DNA of 64,000 nt from Terriglobus aquaticus. Its GTDB lineage: Bacteria; Acidobacteriota; Terriglobia; Terriglobales; Acidobacteriaceae. The number at the start of each line of letters is the position of its first letter. Within the stretch, counting starts at the first letter, position 1. Location of the stretch: NCBI RefSeq assembly GCF_025685415.1, contig NZ_JAGSYB010000001.1, positions 744,001 to 808,000 on the forward strand. The letters are read 5' to 3'. This document shows, piece by piece, positions 17,518-26,398 of the stretch. The translations under genes and the position numbers were made by a program. Below the pieces are notes generated by a model that was not told the DNA's origin, ran no database searches, and saw only the letters and a program-made list of their open reading frames with translations.

Positions 17518-18902
17518 TGTCGTCACTTCTAGCCGACCCCGCCCAGGAAGTGCAGTTGATACGCAACGCTGATGATCGCGCTGCGAACTATCTTCGGCAG
17601 ATTGGTTATCGCCGCGTCTTTCCGAGCGACGAAAGCCTCGCAGGGCTTGCGGCTTTCGATGAGGCGTTGCCAGAGCACGGGAAAGATCCCGCTGAAGGAT
17701 TGGCGCTGCTTGACGAAAAAGGCTCGCCCGCGACCGTCGCCACAAACGATCCACGATACTTCGGATTTGTCATTGGAGCAGCACTGCCGGCAGCAGCAGC
17801 GGCGGAGCGGCTGATGCTGTCCTGGGATCAGAGCGCGTCACTCTTCCTTGGATCACCCGTAGCCGCGAAGATCGAGAAAGTCGCCGCGAACTGGATTCTG
17901 GAGGTTCTCGATCTGCCGCGTGAAAGCGCCGTCGGGTTCGGGACCAGCGCTACCGCCTGTACGCTGGCCTGCATCGCGGCTGCGCGCCGATCTATCCTGG
18001 CGCGGCATGGGTGGAACATCGATGATGAGGGCTTGATCGGGGCACCGGAGGTCGAAGTCGTTCTCTGCGAAACGGCCCACATCACCGTCAAGAAAGCTCT
18101 CCGCATTCTGGGCTTTGGCATGAAGCGCGTTCACATTGTTCCAGCCGACGCCTATGGAAGACTTGATCCGAGCAAGTTGCCAGCGCTGAACGATCGCACC
18201 ATCCTCTGCCTGCAGGCGGGCGAGGTGAATACCGGCGAGTTCGACGACTTCCAGCAGATCATCCCCAGAGCCAAAGCTGCAGGAGCTTGGGTCCACGTTG
18301 ATGGTGCCTTCGGGCTGTGGGCCCGTGCATCCAGCTATGCGCACCTTACTAGTGGGATCGAGCAGGCGGATAGTTGGACGACAGATGGTCACAAGTGGCT
18401 CAACACTCCGTACGACTGCGCCATGTCTATCTGCAGAGACCCGAACGCTCTCGCAGGCGCCATGAACAGCGACGCTGTCTACTCCTCCGCGTCCCCTTAT
18501 GCACAGAAGAATCTCACGCTTGAGTTCTCACGCAGGGCACGGGGTATTCCGGTGTGGGCGGCGCTTCGCAGTCTGGGCAAAACAGGCGTGGCCGAGATGG
18601 TGGAGCGTCACTGCTTACTCGCACGTCAAATCGCTGAGGGTCTGACTGAGGCGGGCTACACAGTCCTAAACCGCGTCGTCATCAACCAGGTCTTGGCACG
18701 TGCCGCTGATGATGAGGAGACGAAGGCTGTGGTCAAGGCGGCGCAAGAATCGGGAGAAGCGTGGTTCGGTGCGTCGATCTGGAACGGCAAGGCGGCATTT
18801 CGGATCAGCGTCTCGTCCTGGCGTACACATGAGCTTCATGCAGAACGCTTGATTACTTTGATGAGAGCAATCAGGCGGTTAGAAGTCCGGATCCGGCCCT
18901 GA
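17517..18902 (+). CDS. PLP-dependent group II amino acid decarboxylase
   Basis: The 461-residue fold-type I enzyme shows the family residues: His188 in CETAHIT stacking on the cofactor, Asp262 in HVDGAFG binding the pyridine nitrogen, and Lys293 in TTDGHKWLN forming the Schiff base. These match the glutamate/aromatic-L-amino-acid/aspartate decarboxylase group. The substrate cannot be fixed from the motifs. Its ATG overlaps the stop of the MerB-fold gene by one base (TGATG), so the two are translated together. Confidence 0.85.
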   Translation: MSSLLADPAQEVQLIRNADDRAANYLRQIGYRRVFPSDESLAGLAAFDEALPEHGKDPAEGLALLDEKGSPATVATNDPRYFGFVIGAALPAAAAAERLMLSWDQSASLFLGSPVAAKIEKVAANWILEVLDLPRESAVGFGTSATACTLACIAAARRSILARHGWNIDDEGLIGAPEVEVVLCETAHITVKKALRILGFGMKRVHIVPADAYGRLDPSKLPALNDRTILCLQAGEVNTGEFDDFQQIIPRAKAAGAWVHVDGAFGLWARASSYAHLTSGIEQADSWTTDGHKWLNTPYDCAMSICRDPNALAGAMNSDAVYSSASPYAQKNLTLEFSRRARGIPVWAALRSLGKTGVAEMVERHCLLARQIAEGLTEAGYTVLNRVVINQVLARAADDEETKAVVKAAQESGEAWFGASIWNGKAAFRISVSSWRTHELHAERLITLMRAIRRLEVRIRP

Positions 18903-19013
18903 GCCGTCGAATGAAGTGTGTCATCGATAGTGACATTGCGATCTGTCGTGAGTCGCTCGTATTGACCCTGCAGGAGTCGCAGTCGAACCAATCCGCGTCT
19001 TGTGGTCCTTACG

Positions 19014-19250
19014 CTAAACGCGGGCAAGAGGAAGCTGCACCACGCATCGTGCGCCGGAAGAGGTATTTTTGTCGAAATAGATTCGGCCCCCCGAGCGCTC
19101 GACAACGAGTCGCGACACGGCCAGGCCTAGGCCAGCTCCGCTGGCGTTTTCTCGTGGCTGCTCGCTTCCCCTGTAGAAGCGATCAAAGACGGTGTGCTGG
19201 GAGCGGAGGCTGTCCTCCGCGCGGCGCAGGCGGCGCAAGCTAATCGCCAC
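19014..19250 (-). pseudogene. C-terminal fragment of a sensor histidine kinase
   Basis: A minus-strand frame of 78 codons ends at 19014. Its last 60 residues are the end of a HATPase domain: TVFDRFYRG, a G2 box GAGLGLAVSRLVVERSGG and a final VVQLPLARV. Everything upstream (dimerisation domain, N and G1 boxes, sensor) is missing, and homology stops near 19196, where the sequence turns into a plus-strand efflux-gene remnant. This is a truncated, non-functional gene. Confidence 0.75.
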
Positions 19251-19910
19251 CTGATCTCACGCCAGCTTTCGGCCTTGGCTCAGAGCGAGCTGCGCTCCAC
19301 GCTGGATGTAAATTTCGCCAGCGTACTGGAAAGTGAAGCGGACCTCGCCGTGGTACGAGCGCAGAGCATCGTTGCGCAGCATCGGGCACGGCTTGCCACC
19401 GCGGTCGGATCGCAGAGGCCAATCATGGAGTCGCTCGTTGAGCCGTCCGGCAGCGGCGATGCAAGGCCAGGTTCGCCCGATGCCTTGCAGCAACAGGCCC
19501 AGGCGCAACGTGCAGATCTGGCGGCGGCACAGGCACAGCAGCAAGCGGCACAGGAGCTCGCCCTTGCGGAAAAGCGCCTGAAGTATCCCACGCTCAATGG
19601 CCTGCGCACAGCCCGCCAGATTCCATAGCGGGATCACACGCTGCACGACAACTACGCCGCTGCAGGCTTCAACTTGAACATATCTCTCTTCACGGAAATC
19701 TTTTTGCCGCCCGGCGCGCGGAAGCCGAACTGGAATCGACAGCACGGCAGCGCGACGTAGAGCAGGTACACCTGCGGGTGACCGAGCAGGTGCGGGATGC
19801 ATGGTACCGGGCAGATGAGGCTTACCGTAGCTCGATGTAGCGGCTCGTCTTGTCGTCAGAGCAGGGAAGCGCTGCATCTGGCTTAGGATCGGAACCTTTT
19901 CGGACAGCCG
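19194..19910 (+). pseudogene. Decayed TolC-family outer-membrane efflux gene
   Basis: From about 19194 the plus strand reads as the middle of an outer-membrane efflux protein: QLSALAQSELRSTLDVNFAS, then ESEADLAVVRAQSIVAQ and QRADLAAAQAQQQAAQELAL. A stop occurs near 19626. After it, NYAAAGFNLNISLF and, in another frame, FAARRAEAELESTARQRDVE and RVTEQVRDAWYRADEAYRS continue the same family. Both ends are gone and there is at least one frameshift. It may be the remnant of a second efflux operon that had its own histidine kinase. Confidence 0.75.
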
Positions 19911-19922
19911 TACCACTATTCC

Positions 19923-20969
19923 CTACCTCGGTGGCTCTCCTCCTAGGTAGAAGACACGCAGCGAAGGGGCTTGGGCGATGAGCGTTGTTAGCCCGGGAAG
20001 TTGGAAGCGCGCCGCGACTGGTGGAGCCCAGCCGATCTGGTCACCGCTAAGTGGGTGAGCGTTTTCTTGGGCGACGCCGGTCCGCCTTTGGAAGAGAGAG
20101 GGATCTTGTGTTTGCGCGATGGTTGCAGCTGCGAGCTTTCGTAGAGCTCCGTCTCGTTCGGCAAAGAGATCTGTGCCGTTTGCCTGGCCGAACTCCCCGA
20201 TCATCACCAGGGGAGCAAGCGCATACAGGTGATAGTGCAAAGCCTTGCTGCCGCGGGCCATCTCAAGCGGCAATGTGCCGTCTGGCTGAATCTGTGCAAT
20301 GCCGTTCCGATATGCTGCGTAGGCCCATTCCAGATCGTTCGGCTCGTTCGTTGCAGCGGCGATAGCGGCCAACTCCATTCCGGCCCAGTACAGGTGATTA
20401 TTCCCCTGCGTCTTCCGTTGAGCGGCCTGGTCGTACCAGTCGCGTGTAGCTTGTCCTAGCGTCCTTAGCCAAGGGATGATTACCTGCTGCTGCGAAGAAG
20501 TCTGCAGCCCGGAGTCACGCACTTTCAGGTAGGCGACGGCGATCGCTCCGGCCAGCCAGCCCTGCACGTAATACGACTGCGCCGAAGACATGCGGCCCGT
20601 CATGGCATGCTGCGCCGCGAGAGAGGCGATATAGCCCAGCGTGCATCGGGCGGCGTCGCGTGAGCCGGTGTCGCGATATTCATCTGCCTCCGTCACAATC
20701 TGCAGCGCTGCTGACTTCGCCGGCTTTGCTGCTTCGGTGTAGGCCTTCATGCGGACAGGGTCGACGATCGAGTGCGTCGGATCGTCCAGGCGGTAGAAGC
20801 CGTCCATGATCAGATCGGGACCTACGGCCGGGAGCGCAGGACAGGAAGCCGCTGCGTCGGTCAGGGTCACGGGACGACCGCTCCACGGAGAGCGAATGGG
20901 GCTTTGTGCGCTTGCAAATCCACAAACGATAGCGAAGGCAACAGCAACAGCAGCGCGCTGTTTCAGCAT
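19923..20969 (-). CDS. Exported PL5-type alginate lyase-like enzyme
   Basis: ATG 20969, with GGGGAG seven bases before it, gives 348 residues starting with a signal peptide that ends in CGFASAQ. A longer frame would run into the receptor gene. The (alpha/alpha) barrel pattern of PL5 is present, including the signature QGNNHLYWAG (AlgL has NNHxYW, with Asn and His catalytic). Such enzymes cleave polymannuronate-type polymers by beta-elimination in the periplasm. It lies downstream of a TBDR gene, separated by a terminator-like hairpin, which fits a polyuronate-use locus. Confidence 0.8.
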   Translation of the reverse strand: MLKQRAAVAVAFAIVCGFASAQSPIRSPWSGRPVTLTDAAASCPALPAVGPDLIMDGFYRLDDPTHSIVDPVRMKAYTEAAKPAKSAALQIVTEADEYRDTGSRDAARCTLGYIASLAAQHAMTGRMSSAQSYYVQGWLAGAIAVAYLKVRDSGLQTSSQQQVIIPWLRTLGQATRDWYDQAAQRKTQGNNHLYWAGMELAAIAAATNEPNDLEWAYAAYRNGIAQIQPDGTLPLEMARGSKALHYHLYALAPLVMIGEFGQANGTDLFAERDGALRKLAAATIAQTQDPSLFQRRTGVAQENAHPLSGDQIGWAPPVAARFQLPGLTTLIAQAPSLRVFYLGGEPPR

Positions 20970-20990
20970 GGTCAGACTCCCCGGAGTTGC

Positions 20991-21026
20991 GGAAAAAGAA
21001 GGCGGAGAGGCAGGAAACCTCTCCGC
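20991..21026 (-). terminator. Intrinsic terminator between the receptor and the lyase gene
   Basis: On the minus strand GCGGAGAGG pairs perfectly with CCTCTCCGC around a seven-base loop, followed by CTTCTTTTTCC. It sits after the receptor stop and before the lyase ribosome site, so partial termination would lower lyase expression relative to the receptor. Confidence 0.7.
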
Positions 21027-21087
21027 TGGAGGGAGGCACAGCGAATGCAAGTCAGGAATAGTTGATCCCTGGCCCGCAGACATCGTG

Positions 21088-24000
21088 TCAGAACGTGAAG
21101 CGTCCTTGCAGTTGCAGGTTGCGTGGACTCTGCGCGCTGGTGATCTGGCCAAATCCATTGGATCCCGCACGGAAGTCGGGAACGAATGTGTTGGTTCCGG
21201 AAACCTGATCCGCAGCCGCGGTCAGCGATGAGTTGGGCGCATTGAAGTTGGTGTGATTCAGCACGTTGAACGCATCCAGGCGCAACTGCAATTGCAGTTC
21301 CTTGTACAGCGGAATTGTCTTGGACACGGAGGCGTCGAACTGCACGATGCCGAACGAGCGCGCTGCATCGCGTGGCATGGTGCCCAAGGACGAGTCTAGA
21401 ATCCGAGTGCGGTTGCCGTTCACCGTGGCGTAGATGGGACCGCTGGGCGTGAGCGGGTAGGCCTGCGGACCGACGGCTGTGTTATCCACCTTGCGGAAGT
21501 AGCGCAACGAAGCACCATCAAAGTACGGCTTTACGATGATGTCTTTCACCTGCCCGTTCGGCCGCTGTTGCGAGACGTTCGGATAGACGTTGTTCTGCGT
21601 GATGTTGACCGGCAGGCCCGTTTGCCCGACAAAGGCAGGCGAGATGTTCAGGCCGCGCAGCCACTTCGGTCCGCCTGTCGTGTATTGCAGTGCGATGTTA
21701 GCGCGGTGCTTGATGTCGATATTGCTGACTGCGTAGTCCTGCTTCCGGAGGCTGTCGATGCCGGTGTACTGCGCGTTTGCAGTGCCGTTCGGCGCGGAGA
21801 AGTTGTAAATGGTGGAGCCATCGTCCAGCGCCTTGGCGTACGTATAGCTGGAGAGGATCTTGAGGCGCGCGTTGAACTGCCGGCGAGCATTCACCTGCAA
21901 GGAGTTGTAATTCGACATGCCCACGTGTCGCACGACACTGAATGTCTGTAATGCCGGGAAGGGCTTGACGAGTTGTGTGGCCTGCGTCGTGTTCGCCTGA
22001 GTGACCGCGTTTGCCTGCGCAAACGGGACAAGGTTGACCGGGATGTTGTACGGCAGATGGAGCGAGTGGTTGCCAACGTAGTTCACTTCGAGCGTGACGG
22101 CCAAAGGCAGCTGCCGCTGGAAGCCCAGGTTCCATTGCTGCACCAGCGGCATGGGCGAGAGCTTGTCGAAGCTGAGGCCGCTGACGGTGTAGGGATTACT
22201 GGCGCGTGTCGTGTCAGTAGGCGAGGGGATCGCCGCAAAGGAAGCCGTCAGGTCAGGAGAAAGCGTGAGCGGCAATCCCTGGCTTAGGCTGAAGGCCTGA
22301 GGCCTCGCTGTTCCCAGCGCATTCGAGGTCTGCGTCTGGTCATAGCCCGGGAAAGCGATCTGGCCGCCAAGGTTCTGGAAGATCGTTCCATAGAACGTGC
22401 CAAAGGCGCCGCGGATGACAGTCTTTTGATCCACGCTGAAGGCAAATCCGACGCGGGGCGACAGGTCCACCTTGGCCGTCTGCACGTTCAGCGATTCGGA
22501 TGCATTGACGCCGGCACGCAGCAGCAGGCCCGTCGCCGGATCGAAGCGGGAGTACACATTGTTGGCAATTTTGACAGGAGCTTCGTACTCGTAACGCAGG
22601 CCGGCATTCACGGTAAAGCGCGGTGTGACCTTCCAGTCATCCTGCATGAAGAAGCCCAGGTTCCAGTTGCGGCGGCCGGTGGGCGGCTGCGGCAATTGGT
22701 AATTCGCTGTGCTGATCTTGCCAGTCAGGAAGTCGGCGAGTCCCGTCGTCGGATTACCGCCCGCACCATGATTCGTCTGCGTCCCGTTGAAGTTGATGGA
22801 GCCGTTGGGGCTGCCGGAAGGGTTATAGCTGTTGAACTGGTTCTTGCGCAGGGATGCGCCGAAGCGGAAGGTATGCTCGCCCAGCGTCTTGGTGACGGTG
22901 AGGTACGGGCTGAACGTGTTCGTGATGTTGATCTGATTCGTGTTGGTGTCGGCACCGATGTTGTTGTAGCCGGTGATGGTGATCTGAGGCGTCTCATCCA
23001 GCGGAAGGCTGGCAATGCCGAGTTGCTGGCTGGCGCCCAGACCCGCACCCGGCGGATTGCGACGCACGTCATTGCGGAAGAAGCCCATGTTCAGGTCAGT
23101 CACCAGCGTGCTGGTCCACGCGCGCGTGTGCTGAATGGAGCCGATCCATGCGCTCGAGCATGAGCAATCGAAGTTGGTGTTGAGCAGCGGCACCTGATAG
23201 ACCACCGGGTTCGGCGAGGTGTTCCGGTACCGATACACGTTGAAGCTGAGGCGATCCTTCTCGGTGGCTGCGTAGTCGACGCGGCCCACCAGGCGAAGCT
23301 GGTCCGGCGAGGTCGTGTCCTGCTGCACATAGTTGTTGGTGTTGCGGCCGTTCACAGGGTCTGGTGTTCCCGCCACGTTGGGTAAGGGCATGAGCGCCAA
23401 GATGCGGACGGCCGCTGGATCCAGACCGGTGGTGATCCGGTTGCCAGCGTAGCGGGGCGTGTTTGTTCCCGGTGCGGTGGCGGAACCGGGTACGTAGATC
23501 GGCACCGTCGAAGCCGAGAAGTCGCCGGCACGTTTCGCCGCATCGGGTACGGTCAGCGTGGTCGTCGTGGTAGCGCGCTGGATCTGCCGGTCATAGTTGA
23601 CGAAGAAGAACAGCTTGTCCCGGCCATTAAAGACCTTGGGGATCCACACCGGGCCGCCCAGCGAACCGCCGAATTGGAAGAAGCGGTTGCGCGGCCTTGG
23701 GATCGGTGTACCGTCTGACTGAAGGTTCAGCTTGTTGAAGTAGGTGTTCGCGTTCAACGCCTCGTTGCGCACCAGCGAGTACACCGCGCCGTGAAAGACG
23801 TTCGTGCCCGAGCGCGTGTTGGCCGAAAGGACGGCGCCGCTCGTGCGGCCGTACTCGGCAGGCGCGTTCGTCGTCAAGAAGCGGAGTTCGTCGACACCGT
23901 CCGGAGAGGGAAGCGTCTGAGGCTGCCCCGTGGAGGCGACGATGGTCGAGACGCCGTTTAGCAGGACCTCTGTGTTCAAGGTGCGGCTGCCATTGATCGA

Positions 24001-24576
24001 AAGCTGGGCGGTATTGACCGTGGTCGGGTTTCCGCCGGTCGCGACGCCAGGGACAAAAGCGAGAAGGTTCTCGGTATTCCGATTGGCCAGCGGAAGGTTC
24101 TGCACCTCAGATGGCGAGATCAAGGTTGAGACGTTCGACGTCGTTCGGTCGAGCTGCTCTCCTTTTGCTGTAACGGTGACCACCTCATCGCTGGCGCCCA
24201 GCTCCAGGGTCACGTTTACCGCCGTCACCTGGGAGACGGTGGCGATCACATTATTGATCGTCGTCGTCTTCAGACCGGATGCGGTGACGGTGACCTTATA
24301 GCTGCCCGGGAGGACCGAGGGAGCGTTGAAGGTACCGGCACTGTCCGTCTGACCACGAAACACGACAACGTTGGTGTCGTTATTGGTGATGGTGACGTTG
24401 GCGTTCGGCACCAAGGCACCGGATGGATCGAGCACCTGACCGCGGACGGTTCCGTTGGTGTTCTGTGCCATGAGGCTGGGCTGCAGGGTCGGAACCACCT
24501 GCAGAGCGGCAACTGCCAGACTGGCCGCGAGCAGGCCATTGCGGCTGCGCCGATAGGAATTGATTTGAGTGCTCAT
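21088..24576 (-). CDS. Oar-like TonB-dependent outer-membrane receptor
   Basis: ATG 24576 with a strong GGAGG site five bases before it gives about 1162 residues; the frame could start 13 codons earlier but lacks a site there. After the signal peptide (ending in SLMAQ) comes a carboxypeptidase-regulatory-like domain (about residues 30-115, GTVRGQVLDPSGALVPNANV), a plug with LANRNTENLLAFVPGV, and a long beta-barrel ending in the aromatic QGRFTF. This is the Oar/SusC-like class used by Acidobacteriota to import oligosaccharides and other large substrates. Two lyase-like genes flank it. Confidence 0.9.
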   Translation of the reverse strand: MSTQINSYRRSRNGLLAASLAVAALQVVPTLQPSLMAQNTNGTVRGQVLDPSGALVPNANVTITNNDTNVVVFRGQTDSAGTFNAPSVLPGSYKVTVTASGLKTTTINNVIATVSQVTAVNVTLELGASDEVVTVTAKGEQLDRTTSNVSTLISPSEVQNLPLANRNTENLLAFVPGVATGGNPTTVNTAQLSINGSRTLNTEVLLNGVSTIVASTGQPQTLPSPDGVDELRFLTTNAPAEYGRTSGAVLSANTRSGTNVFHGAVYSLVRNEALNANTYFNKLNLQSDGTPIPRPRNRFFQFGGSLGGPVWIPKVFNGRDKLFFFVNYDRQIQRATTTTTLTVPDAAKRAGDFSASTVPIYVPGSATAPGTNTPRYAGNRITTGLDPAAVRILALMPLPNVAGTPDPVNGRNTNNYVQQDTTSPDQLRLVGRVDYAATEKDRLSFNVYRYRNTSPNPVVYQVPLLNTNFDCSCSSAWIGSIQHTRAWTSTLVTDLNMGFFRNDVRRNPPGAGLGASQQLGIASLPLDETPQITITGYNNIGADTNTNQINITNTFSPYLTVTKTLGEHTFRFGASLRKNQFNSYNPSGSPNGSINFNGTQTNHGAGGNPTTGLADFLTGKISTANYQLPQPPTGRRNWNLGFFMQDDWKVTPRFTVNAGLRYEYEAPVKIANNVYSRFDPATGLLLRAGVNASESLNVQTAKVDLSPRVGFAFSVDQKTVIRGAFGTFYGTIFQNLGGQIAFPGYDQTQTSNALGTARPQAFSLSQGLPLTLSPDLTASFAAIPSPTDTTRASNPYTVSGLSFDKLSPMPLVQQWNLGFQRQLPLAVTLEVNYVGNHSLHLPYNIPVNLVPFAQANAVTQANTTQATQLVKPFPALQTFSVVRHVGMSNYNSLQVNARRQFNARLKILSSYTYAKALDDGSTIYNFSAPNGTANAQYTGIDSLRKQDYAVSNIDIKHRANIALQYTTGGPKWLRGLNISPAFVGQTGLPVNITQNNVYPNVSQQRPNGQVKDIIVKPYFDGASLRYFRKVDNTAVGPQAYPLTPSGPIYATVNGNRTRILDSSLGTMPRDAARSFGIVQFDASVSKTIPLYKELQLQLRLDAFNVLNHTNFNAPNSSLTAAADQVSGTNTFVPDFRAGSNGFGQITSAQSPRNLQLQGRFTF

Positions 24577-25011
24577 ACTGCCTCCAAGATGTGGTGCGGA
24601 TTTCGGAGCTCGCATGCCAGCAGGAGGGGTGCTTGGCCCCTCCCGCGTCTGCCTGGTAGGCGGGCTTTGTTCAACGCCACGTCACAATGCGTGTGGAGGA
24701 AGAACAGTGACAAGTTACTCACCGTTTGACACTGAATTGATCCCGTTTGAATCTTTGCCAAACCCATTCGGATCAGCGGCTTAGCTTCATCCAAGCGTGA
24801 CCGGGCTTCAGGTCAATCGGTTGCCGGAGTGCTCTCACCGAGGCGGCGGTACGGGAGTTCGCTAAGAGCAAGACGCAAATTGCTGAGTTCCGGACAGACC
24901 ACCCGAGCGATGCCCGAGCATGTGGCAGGCGAGATCCTACCCTTCTCCTAGGTGGAGCGAGCGACCGCAGCAACGCAGCCTCCACCTCCGCAGCCTGGTC
25001 GGATCAGGACG
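24577..25011 (-). other. 435-base leader region upstream of the receptor gene
   Basis: No credible gene is seen here. On the minus strand 24623-24643 can form a GGAGGGG/CCCCTCC hairpin about 45 bases before the receptor start, which could affect message stability. The rest shows no clear promoter I can defend. Confidence 0.35.
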
Positions 25012-26223
25012 CTAGCTGACCCACAGCAGCGGCTGCCGGACCGGGTAGTTGCGGATCACTTCACGATCACTCGGGTCGGGATTCAGTCGCTTCCATGTGT
25101 CCAGGTAGTCCGGCCGGTTGCAGGCCAAGCCCGTAAACAGCAGACCCGGTGATCGCACCGGCAGCGCGTCGAAGTGTTGCACGTCATGGGCGTACGGCCA
25201 GGAGCTCTTATCCCGCAAGTAAGGGTAGAGCCACGCGGCTGCCCGGCAGGCACCGCGGCCGTCCGGCAGGCTAGCCTGCACCACGTTACGCCCCGGAACG
25301 GTCAGCGATTGCGCCAGACACACCGTCACGTCAAAGTTGAAGATCGAGTAGCTGTACGGTTTTGTCCGGGCAAGTTCCAGAGGGAAGGAGCCATCCGGAG
25401 CCATCTGCGTCGTCAGCAGCTTGTCCATGTACCACTGGCGGATGCGGTCGCGGATGCCCTCGTCCCGGTTCACACGGGCAAACTCCGCTGCCTGCAAAGC
25501 CCAGCAGGTCGCATGGTTGTTCTTGGCGTCGCGCTCCGTCACGCCTTTCTGGCTCGTGTCCATCCACTTCAGGTACTCCCGAAACCAGGTCGTTACGCCT
25601 ACCCATTCTGCGTCCGGCATGTTGGACTGCAGCAAAACGGCGGATCGTGCGACTTCAACCAGGTGCAGAGTATCGATGATGCCGTAGCTGCGTCCGGTCG
25701 AGACCCCGACCACACCTTGCGAATATTCAAGGTTTGGGTTCATGCGCGTATCTGGCGTTACAAACCAGGCACGGAGGTGAGCTCTCGCCGCATCCGCGTA
25801 AGCTGCCTTTCCCGTCAGCATCCAGGCCGCGGTCAGTTGTGGTACCAGCAGCGAGAGCCGAACCATGACGTGGCGGTGGCCATCGAAGTTGTCAGGATTG
25901 CTCTGGCCGTCCCGATTGATGTAGGGACCGCTCGGGTTCGCGGGGTTGGGCCAGAAATAGTCAGCTTGCGAAAAGTAGTCATGCCGGCCTCCGGGGCTTT
26001 TGGCTGAGGGCACATCCACCACCGTCAGCGGCTTCTCAACCAAGGCAGATTCCGCAGCCTTCAGAATGCGCGCGCGATCGACATTCGCAACGAATTGCTT
26101 CGGATCAGGCAGGCTGGGGATCGCCGCGACCCAACCCGGAAGACGCGTTGTGCCCACGCCCGCAGCGGCCAGGCCGGATCGCTTCAGCATGTCGCGTCGG
26201 GAATGTGTGCCTTGCGCCTTCAC
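25012..26223 (-). CDS. Tat-exported alginate lyase-family enzyme
   Basis: The 403-residue protein starts with HSRRDMLKRSGLAAAG, a twin-arginine signal, so it folds in the cytoplasm before export. The alpha-helical barrel of the alginate-lyase superfamily follows, with KNNHATCWALQAA in place of the PL5 NNHxYW signature and SFPLELARTKPYSYS matching the next conserved block. The Asn and His of the active site are kept; the later aromatic differs from AlgL, so the substrate may be another polyuronate. It is divergent from a membrane-anchored presumed regulator. Confidence 0.78.
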   Translation of the reverse strand: MKAQGTHSRRDMLKRSGLAAAGVGTTRLPGWVAAIPSLPDPKQFVANVDRARILKAAESALVEKPLTVVDVPSAKSPGGRHDYFSQADYFWPNPANPSGPYINRDGQSNPDNFDGHRHVMVRLSLLVPQLTAAWMLTGKAAYADAARAHLRAWFVTPDTRMNPNLEYSQGVVGVSTGRSYGIIDTLHLVEVARSAVLLQSNMPDAEWVGVTTWFREYLKWMDTSQKGVTERDAKNNHATCWALQAAEFARVNRDEGIRDRIRQWYMDKLLTTQMAPDGSFPLELARTKPYSYSIFNFDVTVCLAQSLTVPGRNVVQASLPDGRGACRAAAWLYPYLRDKSSWPYAHDVQHFDALPVRSPGLLFTGLACNRPDYLDTWKRLNPDPSDREVIRNYPVRQPLLWVS

Positions 26224-26363
26224 AACGTCTCCTTTCGACAGGCGGACGCCTGCAACGGCTCCGCCAAGCTAAGCTTTACTCGTTCCGACGCACTATCGCC
26301 AGTGTGAAACCGTTAGTGCGCCGTATTCATGTTTTCTGAGGAAATCAGCTGTTTGGGCCGACG

Positions 26364-26392
26364 TTACAAACGTCCTCGCGTTCCGCTATGAT
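26364..26392 (+). promoter_or_regulatory. Predicted sigma-70 promoter of the membrane regulator
   Basis: TTACAA at 26364-26369 and TATGAT at 26387-26392 are spaced by 17 bases. The predicted start of transcription falls at or next to the GTG at 26399, which would make the message leaderless. Confidence 0.5.
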
Positions 26393-26398
26393 GCCTCG

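Noticed and set aside
22426-23163. 245-codon plus-strand frame
   Set aside because: It is antisense to the first receptor's beta-barrel and has no recognisable domain.
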